This document shows, piece by piece, positions 41,349-49,796 of a stretch of 64,000 nt of DNA; the stretch's first letter is position 1; every line of letters starts with the position of its first letter. Origin of the DNA: Blastocatellia bacterium. Its GTDB lineage: Bacteria; Acidobacteriota; Blastocatellia; Pyrinomonadales; Pyrinomonadaceae. A program made the translations under genes and the position numbers. Where the stretch lies: positions 696,320 to 760,319 of the forward strand of contig PMSM01000006.1 of NCBI GenBank assembly GCA_003168335.1. Direction: 5' to 3'. Under the pieces are notes generated by a model. It did no database searches. It had not been told where the DNA came from and saw only the letters and a list, made by a program, of their open reading frames with translations.

Positions 41349-42770
41349 ATGAAGCTCACCATCTTGGTCGCGACAATGCTGTTGCTCACTCTTACGGTTA
41401 ATGCCCAGCAAACCTATCAACTAAAACCCACACCCAAAACCGTCGCCTGGGGCTATTACGATGCCAGCACACCGCCGGTCTTGCGCATCAAGTCGGGTGA
41501 CACGGTGGAAGTGCAGACCTTGATCACTTCGACGCCGGCACGCTTGGAAGGCGCGGGAGTAAAGCCCGCGGATGTCGAGCAGTCTCTGCGCGACATCGTC
41601 AAAGAAGTCACCAACAAAGGTCCCGGCGGGCATATCCTGACCGGACCAATCTTTATCGAAACTGCTGAGCCGGGCGACGTGCTCGAAGTCAGAATCAAAT
41701 CGATTCGGCTGGCGATTCCTTATGCCTACAACGCGTTTAGTCCGGGCCGCGGTTTTTTGCCGGAGGATTTTCCGTACGCGAAGATGCGCATCATTCCGCT
41801 CGACGAGCAACGAATGGTGGCGCACTTTGCCGACGGGATTGAGATTCCGCTGCATCCGTTTTTTGGCAGCATGGGCGTGGCGCCGCCGGACGTGTCGGGC
41901 CGCATCAGCAGCGCGCCGCCGTGGATTCACGCGGGCAATCTCGACAACAAAGAGCTGGTTGCCGGCACGACGCTTTTCATTCCGGTGCATGCGCGCGGCG
42001 CGCTCTTTCTGGTGGGCGATGGTCATGCCGGTCAGGGCAACGGCGAAGTCGACATCACCGCGATGGAAACGTCTTTGATCGGAACGTTTCAGTTCATCGT
42101 GCGCAAGGACATGCATCTGCATTGGCCGCGGGCCGAGACGCCAACACACTACATCACGATGGGCCTGCATGAAGACCTGAACGAAGCGACGAAAGCCGCA
42201 CTGCGCGAAATGATTGATTTCCTGGTTACCGAGAAGCATCTGACGCGCGACGATGCTTATCAACTGTCGAGCGTGGCGGCGGACTTAGACATCACGCAAC
42301 TCGTCGATGGCAACAAAGGCGTGCACGCGATGATTCCGAAAGCAATTTTCGTCGCGGCGCAGGGCAGAGGTGATCTCATAACTCTGGAGCGAGGCGCATG
42401 CTTTGGCACGTGCCCCATCTATAAGGTCACGGTAGCGTCTGATGGCATGGTTACTTTTGAAGGACGCGACTTTGTCAAAACGAAGGGAAAGGCTACGGGG
42501 CAGATCAAACCGGATGATTTCCAGAAACTCGTCAATGAGTTCAATAAAATTAAGTACTTTTCGCTAGACGATAAGTATGAGCCCGGTAGCCCGGGTTGCA
42601 CGGTCGGGGCGACTGACAATCCTTCTGCGCTGACTTCAATTGAGAGGAACGGCAGAACCAAGAGCGTATCCCATTACTACGGCTGCAAACCTTCAGAAGT
42701 CTTGCGCGCACTTTCGGCCCTGGAACGCAAGATCGACGAGATCGCCGGAACCGAAATGTGGGTCAAGTGA
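41349..42770 (+). CDS. Exported acetamidase/formamidase fused to a DUF6438-like domain
   Basis: 473 residues from ATG 41349 with an AGGAGA site and a signal peptide (ending TVNAQQ). The region to about 335 is an acetamidase/formamidase: EVRIKSIRLAIPYAYNAFSPG, PLHPFFGSMGVAPP, GNLDNKELVAGTTLFIPVHA, GDGHAGQGNGEVDITAMETS. The last 125 residues (ITLERGACFGTCPIYKVTV, then SVSHYYGC) are a DUF6438-type domain. FmdA enzymes hydrolyse short amides to ammonia; this one is predicted to be periplasmic. The fusion is unusual in my experience. Confidence 0.85.
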   Translation: MKLTILVATMLLLTLTVNAQQTYQLKPTPKTVAWGYYDASTPPVLRIKSGDTVEVQTLITSTPARLEGAGVKPADVEQSLRDIVKEVTNKGPGGHILTGPIFIETAEPGDVLEVRIKSIRLAIPYAYNAFSPGRGFLPEDFPYAKMRIIPLDEQRMVAHFADGIEIPLHPFFGSMGVAPPDVSGRISSAPPWIHAGNLDNKELVAGTTLFIPVHARGALFLVGDGHAGQGNGEVDITAMETSLIGTFQFIVRKDMHLHWPRAETPTHYITMGLHEDLNEATKAALREMIDFLVTEKHLTRDDAYQLSSVAADLDITQLVDGNKGVHAMIPKAIFVAAQGRGDLITLERGACFGTCPIYKVTVASDGMVTFEGRDFVKTKGKATGQIKPDDFQKLVNEFNKIKYFSLDDKYEPGSPGCTVGATDNPSALTSIERNGRTKSVSHYYGCKPSEVLRALSALERKIDEIAGTEMWVK

Positions 42771-42819
42771 ATCAAAGCGTTGTTGGTCTCAATTTTCGAC
42801 TTACCAAGTCAATGACGTG

Positions 42820-42951
42820 TCAGTACCGGGAGCGGACCGGGGTCCCCGAGCGGGCAGCCCGCTTGGAGGGGTGGACGCGACCGGGTCTCAATCCAGGCGA
42901 CGGTCGAGTTTGTCGGGACGATAACCCGGTCGCTACCGCTCCCGGTACTGA
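42820..42951. repeat. CAGTACCGGGAGCGG inverted-repeat element
   Basis: Left arm (from 42820) TCAGTACCGGGAGCGGACCGG and right arm (42925-42951) CCCGGT..CGGTACTGA pair; the left arm lacks five bases present in the right. Inner hairpins include GAGCGGGCAGCCCGCTT. The right arm recurs exactly inside the coding region at 20333-20356. Confidence 0.75.
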
Positions 42952-43044
42952 CCTCATCACTCAAGCCATAAATATCACGCTCCGACAGAGCCGAAGGCTG
43001 CTGGCCATGATGCGCATCAAGTCATGTGACAGTATAATTCCTGC

Positions 43045-43698
43045 GTGCCTTTACTAACCCATACCGAAGTCCGCGTCCTCGGCTCTTTGATCGAAAAGCA
43101 GATCACGACGCCTGAGTACTATCCATTGACGCTGAACGCACTGACGCTGGCTTGCAACCAGAAGAACAATCGGAATCCGGTCACCGCGCTTACCGAAGTA
43201 GAAGTCGAACAGGCGCTCGACAGCCTGCGCGAAAAGAACCTCGCCTATGTCTTCTATGGCAGCACCAGCCGCGTTCCTAAATTCAAACATGTCGCCGACA
43301 ATCTGCACCTGAGCGCGCCCGAGCTGTCCGTGATCTGCGTGCTCATGCTTAGCGGGGCGCAAACCGTCGGTGAAATTCGCGGGCGCGCATACCGGCTCTA
43401 TGAGTCCTCAGGGCTGGAGGAAATCGAGCAGGCGCTTCATTCACTGGCGACGAAGGACGAGCCCTTGGTAATCAAGTTGCCGCGCCTGGCCGGCCAGAAA
43501 GAAGCGCGGTTCGCGCACCTGCTGGCAGGCGAAGTACAGAACGAAGAGCTCGATGGCGAGCATCCCGTGAGCAAACAGTCGCGCAAGGCTGCCGACGCCG
43601 AGCGAGTCGTTAGTCTTGAACACCGAGTCGAAGCGCTCGCCGGCGAATTTGAAAGCCTGCGTTTGCAGTTCGAACAATTCAAGAAACAATTTGAGTAG
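43045..43698 (+). CDS. yceH: YceH family (UPF0502/DUF480) protein
   Basis: 217 residues. The family's duplicated winged-helix fold is visible: VRVLGSLIEKQITTPEYYPLTLNALTLACNQKNNR, the DUF480 signature, then FKHVADNLHL and VICVLMLSGAQTVGEIRGRAYRL. A C-terminal coiled coil (VEALAGEFESLRLQFEQFKKQF) follows. GTG start. In enterobacteria YceH is of unclear function. Single gene. Confidence 0.92.
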   Translation: MPLLTHTEVRVLGSLIEKQITTPEYYPLTLNALTLACNQKNNRNPVTALTEVEVEQALDSLREKNLAYVFYGSTSRVPKFKHVADNLHLSAPELSVICVLMLSGAQTVGEIRGRAYRLYESSGLEEIEQALHSLATKDEPLVIKLPRLAGQKEARFAHLLAGEVQNEELDGEHPVSKQSRKAADAERVVSLEHRVEALAGEFESLRLQFEQFKKQFE

Positions 43699-43810
43699 GC
43701 GGCGGCGTAAATTATCATTGAGAGCCGGCTGCTGGCTGGATATTTCGCTTGGCCGGCTATTGAGATCAAAGTACTATTCGTCATCCCGGTAAGAAAGGAA
43801 ATCACGCCCT

Positions 43811-44473
43811 ATGAAAAGAATCGCAATCTCTGCGACGCTCGCTTTGATGCTCACGCTGGTGCTCTCAGGCTGTATCGGCGGGGTCCACGGCTCTGGCGTC
43901 CGCAAAACTGAAAAGAGAGATCTGCCGGCCTTCAACTCGATCGAAACCAGCGGAGCCTTTGAGGTGGAAGTGAACTGCCAAAAGCCCGCCAGCTTTGAGA
44001 TCGAAGCGGACGATAACATTGTGCCGCTGATCCAAACGGAAGTTCGAAATGGGGTCCTGCACGTCAGCACTACAAAAAGCTACATGTCGAGTAGGGGAAT
44101 CGTGTTGCGAATCACGGTGCCCGATCTCGCCAGCGTTAAGAGCACCGGCGCCGGTAAGTTTCACGTCTCAGACGTGAAAAACGACAGCTTCGAAATCCAA
44201 TCGACGGGCGCCGCGCAGGTGTTTGCCTCTGGCCAGAGTAAATCCGTGAAGATTGGCTCGACCGGCGCGGGCAAGATCGAGGCGCACAATCTGCGCGCGA
44301 ACAACGCCGAGGTCAGCGTTACCGGCGCCGCCAGCGTAGACGTTTATGCCACCGATCAACTCGACGTCACGGTTTCCGGCGCGGGGCGCGTCACCTACAG
44401 CGGCAATCCCAAGGTAAACAAGAACATCAGCGGCGTCGGACAGGTGATTAAGAAAGAGGGCACCGGGTCCTGA
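43811..44473 (+). CDS. Lipoprotein with DUF2807 (head-GIN) domain
   Basis: 220 residues. Lipobox LSGC at about residue 18-21 marks a lipid-anchored protein. The mature part has the DUF2807 right-handed beta-helix pattern: GAFEVEVNCQKPASFEIEADDNI, VKSTGAGKFHVS, IQSTGAAQVFASG, IGSTGAGKIEAHN, VTGAASVDVYA, SGAGRVTYSG. Such domains are probable auto-transporter-like or adhesive surface folds. Function not established. Confidence 0.85.
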   Translation: MKRIAISATLALMLTLVLSGCIGGVHGSGVRKTEKRDLPAFNSIETSGAFEVEVNCQKPASFEIEADDNIVPLIQTEVRNGVLHVSTTKSYMSSRGIVLRITVPDLASVKSTGAGKFHVSDVKNDSFEIQSTGAAQVFASGQSKSVKIGSTGAGKIEAHNLRANNAEVSVTGAASVDVYATDQLDVTVSGAGRVTYSGNPKVNKNISGVGQVIKKEGTGS

Positions 44474-44530
44474 AGCCGTGCGCGATCCGAGCCTGAAAGC
44501 GCGCGATTTGAGAACGTCAATCCACGTTCC

Positions 44531-45313
44531 ATGCACAAGAAGTGTCCTCACTGTCATGAAGAGACCTTCGGTTGGCGTGAGTTAATCACTCTCGACTCTT
44601 TCAGCCCCCACCAGTGCAAGAACTGTCATCAGCTTGTGCGCAATTCGGGCTGGAGACAGTTACTTGCTCCGCTGGTGATCGTCTTGATCGCGCTGGCTGC
44701 AATGCCGCTATTGGAGTTTATTCCGCCGGACAAGTCAGTGTTTCTTATTCCCGTCGCGGTGATTGTGCTGCCACTCGTCCTGGTGCTGATAGCCAAACCG
44801 GTAAAGGCAGACAATCCGCAGACTGATCCAGCACCGTTCACTCCGGATCCGGACAACGACAAAGTGATCCTGATCCAGGGCTGGCATGAAGATGAGATCC
44901 GGAAGATACTCGATGACTTTGTCGAGCAGGATTTGTCAGCTTTCGCTGCATTCCAAATCGAAATCCAGCAGCGTTTCGAGAATTCCTTTGCACTAACCTT
45001 TCCTGAAGACATTCATCCGGATGAATACATATGTCTGATTAACTACCTCGCGTATCCGTTTGACTTTGATTTGGCTGGACGTTCGATCGTTGTGGCCGGT
45101 AAGACGACTTTGAATTCAGACTTCGACGGCCTCCCGAAATCACTCGAAGGAAAGAAAGCAATTCTCTACCTCCCGGAGAACGGCGATGACTATCAGCTCG
45201 TTTACCTGCAAATCGAGCCGGGAGTGACTCTCGCGAAGTCCTGCAATGAAGGAACCTGGCGAAAAGTCAAAGACGCGAAACTGTCGAGCGCAGTAAAGTC
45301 GCTGGCCTGGTAG
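44531..45313 (+). CDS. Zinc-ribbon membrane protein, unknown function
   Basis: 260 residues. An N-terminal zinc ribbon (CPHCHE at 5-10, CKNCHQ at about 29-34), two membrane helices (about 46-65 and 70-92), then a cytosolic or periplasmic domain of about 165 residues (ILIQGWHEDEIRKILDDFVE, YICLINYLAYPFDFDLAGRS). The latter resembles domains of unknown function in acidobacterial and bacteroidetal proteins; I cannot name the family. It ends before the inverted repeat at 45379. Confidence 0.72.
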   Translation: MHKKCPHCHEETFGWRELITLDSFSPHQCKNCHQLVRNSGWRQLLAPLVIVLIALAAMPLLEFIPPDKSVFLIPVAVIVLPLVLVLIAKPVKADNPQTDPAPFTPDPDNDKVILIQGWHEDEIRKILDDFVEQDLSAFAAFQIEIQQRFENSFALTFPEDIHPDEYICLINYLAYPFDFDLAGRSIVVAGKTTLNSDFDGLPKSLEGKKAILYLPENGDDYQLVYLQIEPGVTLAKSCNEGTWRKVKDAKLSSAVKSLAW

Positions 45314-45378
45314 GCCGTTGCCGAAACCAAATCCCCAGGTGGCGCTGGTCTAATTTGAAAACCAAGAGACGCCGGCCT

Positions 45379-45508
45379 TGCTGGGAGCGCGGACGTCCCG
45401 TCCGCACTGAGCGCGAAGCGCGAAAGAGCCGAGCCGCACGTTTCCAGGGCGTTCGGAAATATTGCGCGCCTCAGGCGCGGTGCGGACGGGACGTCCGCGC
45501 TCCCAGCA
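45379..45508. repeat. Perfect 28-bp inverted repeat
   Basis: TGCTGGGAGCGCGGACGTCC.. (45379-45406) and its exact reverse complement (45481-45508), separated by 74 bases that include GAGCGCGAAGCGCG and GCGCCTCAGGCGC hairpins. Very well preserved, suggesting recent activity or selection. Confidence 0.85.
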
Positions 45509-45565
45509 TTTAACTGGCCTACCACCGGAACAAAACCCCAGCTCAGCATGTCTAAATCTTTCCCC

Positions 45566-45616
45566 TTGACAATCAGGGGAAGGGCCGGTACTTTGCTCCC
45601 TAGATATTCTAGGGAG
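45566..45616 (+). promoter_or_regulatory. padR promoter with 9-bp palindromic operator
   Basis: TTGACA (45566-45571), 17-base spacer and a TACTTT -10 (45589-45594) are followed directly by a perfect palindrome CTCCCTAGA-TAT-TCTAGGGAG (45596-45616) ending ten bases before the PadR start codon. Placement over the initiation region suggests autorepression by PadR. Confidence 0.65.
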
Positions 45617-45626
45617 ACTGTTAACG

Positions 45627-45959
45627 ATGGCAAATGCCCGCACGGATCTAATGCAAGGCACGCTGGAGCTTATGATTCTTAAAACGCTCTCGCGTGATGC
45701 CATGCACGGCTACGGCATAGCCCAACGAATACATCAGGCTGTTGATGATTTGCTCAAAATCGAAGACGGCTCACTTTACCCCGCACTCTATCGCATGGAA
45801 GAGCGCGGTTGGATTAAGTCCGAATGGGGCGTTTCGGAAAACAACCGTCGCGCCAAATTCTACAAGCTGACCAGAGCAGGACGAAAGCAGCTTGACGGTG
45901 AATGCGCCAATTGGGAGCGAGTGTCCCGGGCGATTACGAGGATTTTGAAAACCGCTTAG
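45627..45959 (+). CDS. PadR family transcriptional regulator
   Basis: 110 residues, one winged helix domain: LELMILKTLSRDAMHGYGIAQRI, DGSLYPALYRMEERGWIKSEW, and KFYKLTRAGRKQL, the PadR signature, with a short C-terminal dimerisation helix. In this phylum such regulators usually control adjacent permease-like genes. It precedes a permease-prefix protein by 25 bases. A perfect palindrome overlaps its promoter. Confidence 0.92.
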   Translation: MANARTDLMQGTLELMILKTLSRDAMHGYGIAQRIHQAVDDLLKIEDGSLYPALYRMEERGWIKSEWGVSENNRRAKFYKLTRAGRKQLDGECANWERVSRAITRILKTA

Positions 45960-45984
45960 CGTTTCCAGAGCGGAAGGGCGGAAG

Positions 45985-46482
45985 ATGAAAGTTGTGGGCC
46001 TATTCAAGCGATTCGATAGCCAGCAGATGAAGCGTGAAATTGAAGAAGAGTTGCTCCTTCATCTTGAGCTGCTGACGGAAGAACAATTTCGACCAGACGT
46101 GTCGCTGGAAGTGGCAAGAGCTACGGCGTTAAAGCGGTTCGGCAACGTTGAGCAGATTAAGGATCAGTGTGTAGAGATCAGCACGAGGAGCAATCCACTC
46201 CTGCGTGCTTTGAAGTCTTTTCTGATCCTGGTTTTTCTGGCTGGAGTTTTGGTCCGCGTTTTGAGCACGGAATTCCACGTCCTGCACGTTGGAGACATTT
46301 TGATTGCCGTTGGTGTCCTGGGCCGCTTATTGGTTTATGTGCGCGGATTGAATCCGTCGAGCTTTCTTTCAAGTCATGAAACCCTGTCGCCTTTGATCTT
46401 GAATGAAAAACCCCTGACATCATTTGCGGTTTACGACCAAAGAAAACGTACACCCGTTGAGCGGATCATTTCCGATAAGTAA
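45985..46482 (+). CDS. ADOP-type permease prefix protein, stand-alone
   Basis: 165 residues. The N-terminal EIEEELLLHLELLTEEQFRPDVSLEVARATALKRFGN segment matches the prefix domain of acidobacterial duplicated orphan permeases, followed by two membrane helices (about 75-92 and 100-118) and a 45-residue tail. The usual large MacB-like permease domain is absent, so it is a truncated or independent version. Co-oriented with padR, 25 bases downstream of it. Confidence 0.7.
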   Translation: MKVVGLFKRFDSQQMKREIEEELLLHLELLTEEQFRPDVSLEVARATALKRFGNVEQIKDQCVEISTRSNPLLRALKSFLILVFLAGVLVRVLSTEFHVLHVGDILIAVGVLGRLLVYVRGLNPSSFLSSHETLSPLILNEKPLTSFAVYDQRKRTPVERIISDK

Positions 46483-46593
46483 TCGCAGAACATACTTAAC
46501 AGCTTTTCCTTCAAAGACTCGCGCGAGCGTTTTGAAGAGCAGGTATACGTCTGTCCGGGGCAATGATAGGCAGTTGGGCGGTGCAGTTAAGCT

Positions 46594-47478
46594 ATGCTGA
46601 AAATCAGAGAGCTGACAAAAACCTACTCGAGCGGCATTCAGGCGCTCCGGGAAATCTCGCTTGATGTGCCAGCGGGGATGTTCGGCCTGCTGGGGCCCAA
46701 CGGCGCGGGCAAGACAACCCTCATGAAAATCCTGGCGACGTTGCTTGAGCCGGACTCAGGCACGGCCGAGATGAACGGCGTTGACTTAATCACCGACAAA
46801 CACAGCACGCGCAAGATGCTCGGTTACCTGCCGCAGGAGTTCGGACTTTATCCAACGCTTACGGCTGAACAAACGCTTCATTACTTTGCAAAACTAAAAG
46901 GCGTCCACGATAAGAAAGAGCGCGGGGCCCTGGTGGATGCTTTGCTTGAGAGGGTGAATCTTTCCAGCGCGCGACGGCAGCAAGTGGGCGGGTTTTCGGG
47001 CGGCATGCGGCAACGCCTGGGAATAGCGCAGGCGCTGATCGGTCAGCCGCAACTCATCATTGTCGATGAGCCAACCGCCGGCTTGGATCCCGAAGAACGA
47101 ATTCGTTTTCATAACCTGCTGGCAGAAACGGCGGGCGAAAACGCGGTGGTGATTCTGTCAACTCACATTGTCTCTGACGTCTCGAGCCTTTGTAGCCAAA
47201 TGGCGGTCATTCGACAGGGTGCAATCCTGGCTTCCTGCACGCCGCAGCAAGCGATCGATCAACTTGAAGACTCAGTTTGGGAAGCGACTGTGCCGCGCGA
47301 ACAGGTCGCGGCTTTAAAGTCTCGCCACCAGGTAATCTCTTCGCAGATGTTCAGCGGCCAGGCGCGCCTGAGAGTGATCTCAAAAGGAGAGCGACCGAGC
47401 GAAAAGTTTACTCCGGCAAGCCCGGCCCTCGAAGACTACTATTTTGATCTGGTCAACCAACGGGAGCGAGCGAGTTGA
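46594..47478 (+). CDS. ABC transporter ATP-binding protein
   Basis: 294 residues: Walker A GPNGAGKTT (about residue 34), Q-loop LGYLPQEFGLYP, signature FSGGMRQRLGIAQ (about 132), Walker B LIIVDEPTAGLDPE (about 152), switch His in LSTHI. The C-terminal extension (about 220-294) is the regulatory domain seen in multidrug or gliding-type exporters. It overlaps the permease gene's long frame; the permease ATG lies one base after this stop. Likely an efflux pair. Confidence 0.93.
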   Translation: MLKIRELTKTYSSGIQALREISLDVPAGMFGLLGPNGAGKTTLMKILATLLEPDSGTAEMNGVDLITDKHSTRKMLGYLPQEFGLYPTLTAEQTLHYFAKLKGVHDKKERGALVDALLERVNLSSARRQQVGGFSGGMRQRLGIAQALIGQPQLIIVDEPTAGLDPEERIRFHNLLAETAGENAVVILSTHIVSDVSSLCSQMAVIRQGAILASCTPQQAIDQLEDSVWEATVPREQVAALKSRHQVISSQMFSGQARLRVISKGERPSEKFTPASPALEDYYFDLVNQRERAS

Positions 47479-47479
47479 A

Positions 47480-49222
47480 ATGAGAAGCCCTTTTCATACG
47501 CCGTTCGTCGCGGTTTTTCAGAACGAAGTGCTGCTTAATTCGAAGCGTGTCGCGCCTTATGCGATGGCAATCCTGTTTGGGGGTAATGCCCTGCTGTGGT
47601 GGGGCTGGGGACCCGCCACTGGCCGAGGCTGGGCTACGAACAGCGATGTTTTCATTGCCGGCGTCCTGCCAGTCTACTCTTTCCTGACCTTGCCTCTGTT
47701 CACCGCCCTCATCATGGCGGATCCTGTGATCAGGGACTTCCGCACCGGCATTGACCCGCTTATCTTTTCAAAGCCGGTGAGTCGTGCCGAATATCTTCTG
47801 GGAAAGTTTTCTGGCAACTTCTTTGTGCTGGTGTGCTGTCAGGCGGCTTTCGTGCTCACGCTATTTGTGCTTCAGGCGTTCCGTAAACCGGGCGTGATTG
47901 TCCAGGGAGTAAAAGTGTTTCCTTACCTCAAACACTTTCTTGTTTTCGTCGTTCTGTCCCACCTGGTTCTGGCCGCTTTCTATTTTACCGTCGGAACTCT
48001 TACTCGCAATGCCAAGATCGTATACGGTCTCGGAGTTTCTTTTTATCCGCTTTACATCACTTATCAGACCGTCCTACTCAAGAGCTTGCCGTCGCGCTGG
48101 CGAGGTGTTCTCGATCCTTTGCTGATGAACTGGGGGGACAAATCTTCAAAGGGGCGCAGCGCCGAGTGGGTCAATCAACTCATCATCGCTTACGACTCAG
48201 ACCTTATCGTCAACCGTGGGTTTATGCTTCTGATTGCCGCCGTCTGCCTGACAATCCTTTACTTCCGCTTCACGATAGCCGAGCGCCCGGGCAGTGTAGA
48301 AAAGTTCTCTACGCTCAACCTTTCGACCGCAGCCGAAAGAGTCTATTACGACTTGGACAGCTTCCAGGAGACGCACAGCGACCCGATTGAGAAGGCTGAT
48401 TCCCCAGAGAAAGCGATACTCCGCGTCGTCCCGCTCCCTGAAGTCGCTCGGGCGAACGAAGGGATCCGCGCAAATCTCAACAAACTAATAGCGGCCCTGG
48501 CCGTTGAGTTTCGGCTGCTTCTTTCTGAGCACAGCCTCGTCGTGATCATGCCGCTCGCCGTGCTCATCTCAACTCTCGAAGTAGCCTTCTGGAGCGTATC
48601 GCCGGATCCGTCTTATTCGGCTGGCTATGCCGGCAATACGGCGAGATCGCTACTTCTGTTTCTGCTTGGAATCACCATCTTCTACACGGGGGAAGCAATG
48701 CATCGCGATCGAGATCTAAGAATTGAGCCTCTGCTCTGGAGCCAGGCGGGCCCAAACTATGTGCTGTTGCTCTCGAAGTTTCTGGCGACGCTGCTGCTAA
48801 TCCTCGCCCTCGTTTTCCTGGTGGCCGTAATAGCGATCATTTTGCAAGGCTTAAAGCATAACGGGCCGATTGAGTTGACGGCGTATGCAAGGATCTATTT
48901 TGTGATTGTGGTGCCGAATGCGATCTTTTTGGCGGCCGCTGCGCTGATGCTCAACGTCTTACTTCGGGATCGCAACCTTACCTATGCTGCGACCATCGGC
49001 GCTTGCGCGGGACTTTTCTATTTGTACACGCAAGGTCATAACCACTGGCTTTACAATCCGCTGCTCTTTCAGCTTTGGAATTACTCGGATCTCGTGGGCG
49101 GCAGAAATTACTCGCAAATACTGCAACATCGAATTTACATTCTCACGCTGGCTGCTCTCTTCCTCGGATTGGCGCATCTCGGTTTTCCACGCAAGTCCAA
49201 GACGACATTGCGAGTTCGGTGA
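47480..49222 (+). CDS. ABC-2 type membrane permease
   Basis: 580 residues from ATG 47480, which follows the ATPase stop (TGAAATGAG). Two sets of membrane helices (about 20-250 and 370-580) separated by a cytosolic stretch. No N-terminal signal. With the upstream ATPase it forms a probable exporter; the substrate is unknown. The PadR group immediately upstream may regulate it, although 112 bases separate the prefix gene from the ATPase gene. Confidence 0.88.
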   Translation: MRSPFHTPFVAVFQNEVLLNSKRVAPYAMAILFGGNALLWWGWGPATGRGWATNSDVFIAGVLPVYSFLTLPLFTALIMADPVIRDFRTGIDPLIFSKPVSRAEYLLGKFSGNFFVLVCCQAAFVLTLFVLQAFRKPGVIVQGVKVFPYLKHFLVFVVLSHLVLAAFYFTVGTLTRNAKIVYGLGVSFYPLYITYQTVLLKSLPSRWRGVLDPLLMNWGDKSSKGRSAEWVNQLIIAYDSDLIVNRGFMLLIAAVCLTILYFRFTIAERPGSVEKFSTLNLSTAAERVYYDLDSFQETHSDPIEKADSPEKAILRVVPLPEVARANEGIRANLNKLIAALAVEFRLLLSEHSLVVIMPLAVLISTLEVAFWSVSPDPSYSAGYAGNTARSLLLFLLGITIFYTGEAMHRDRDLRIEPLLWSQAGPNYVLLLSKFLATLLLILALVFLVAVIAIILQGLKHNGPIELTAYARIYFVIVVPNAIFLAAAALMLNVLLRDRNLTYAATIGACAGLFYLYTQGHNHWLYNPLLFQLWNYSDLVGGRNYSQILQHRIYILTLAALFLGLAHLGFPRKSKTTLRVR

Positions 49223-49241
49223 CGGCTTAACTTGCATAACC

Positions 49242-49319
49242 GGTGTTTCGGAGTACCGACTTCAGTCGGGTTCTCAAGTGTCGAGAAAGAACCCGACTAA
49301 ACTTGGTACTCTAAACACC
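49242..49319. repeat. GAGTACCGACTTCAGTCGGG inverted repeat
   Basis: GGTGTTT..GAGTACC at the left and GGTACTC..AAACACC at the right, enclosing GTCGGGTTCT/AGAACCCGAC. Located between the ABC permease and a small secreted-protein gene. Confidence 0.72.
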
Positions 49320-49393
49320 ACTGAGCAATCGCGAGTTCGTAGCGTTGACAGACTGTCTTCCTGACTCTAGGCTTCAGCCATCCGCAACCTGTT

Positions 49394-49684
49394 ATGAAAG
49401 AATTATCGAAGCTTTGGCGAAAAGCGATGCTGATCTGGCGGCTAATTGCCGTAACTGTGCTTATATCAGCCGGCGCGATCGCGGCGATTGCCCAGCAGCC
49501 CACTCCCGCTCCGCCAGACAAACGCGGCCTCGGCATCGAGACGAGCAATGCCGCCAATGCCTCACAAAGCGATCAGACAAAAGCGAAAGAAGAGAATGTG
49601 CGTGGCAAGCTCGACGCCAATGGCCTTAAGCTTCGGAGAATCGTCTATCGTTGGAATGGTCGGTTCTATTATCGAGTGCGGTAG
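49394..49684 (+). CDS. Small exported protein of unknown function
   Basis: 96 residues with a membrane/signal segment (about 16-35, ending AIAQQP). The mature part is Lys/Asn-rich and ends RIVYRWNGRFYYRVR, an aromatic-basic tail. No family recognised. It is transcribed convergently toward dnaN. Codon structure is plausible but the ribosome site is weak. Confidence 0.55.
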   Translation: MKELSKLWRKAMLIWRLIAVTVLISAGAIAAIAQQPTPAPPDKRGLGIETSNAANASQSDQTKAKEENVRGKLDANGLKLRRIVYRWNGRFYYRVR

Positions 49685-49796
49685 AAGAGCAAAGTCGGCA
49701 ACTTCATTTTTTCGTAAATACGGTTCGGAAGCTGTGATTCAATTGTAGCCCTAAAAACCCTGTCCGCCGCCGATTCGTCTATTGTGTTCGCATCCT

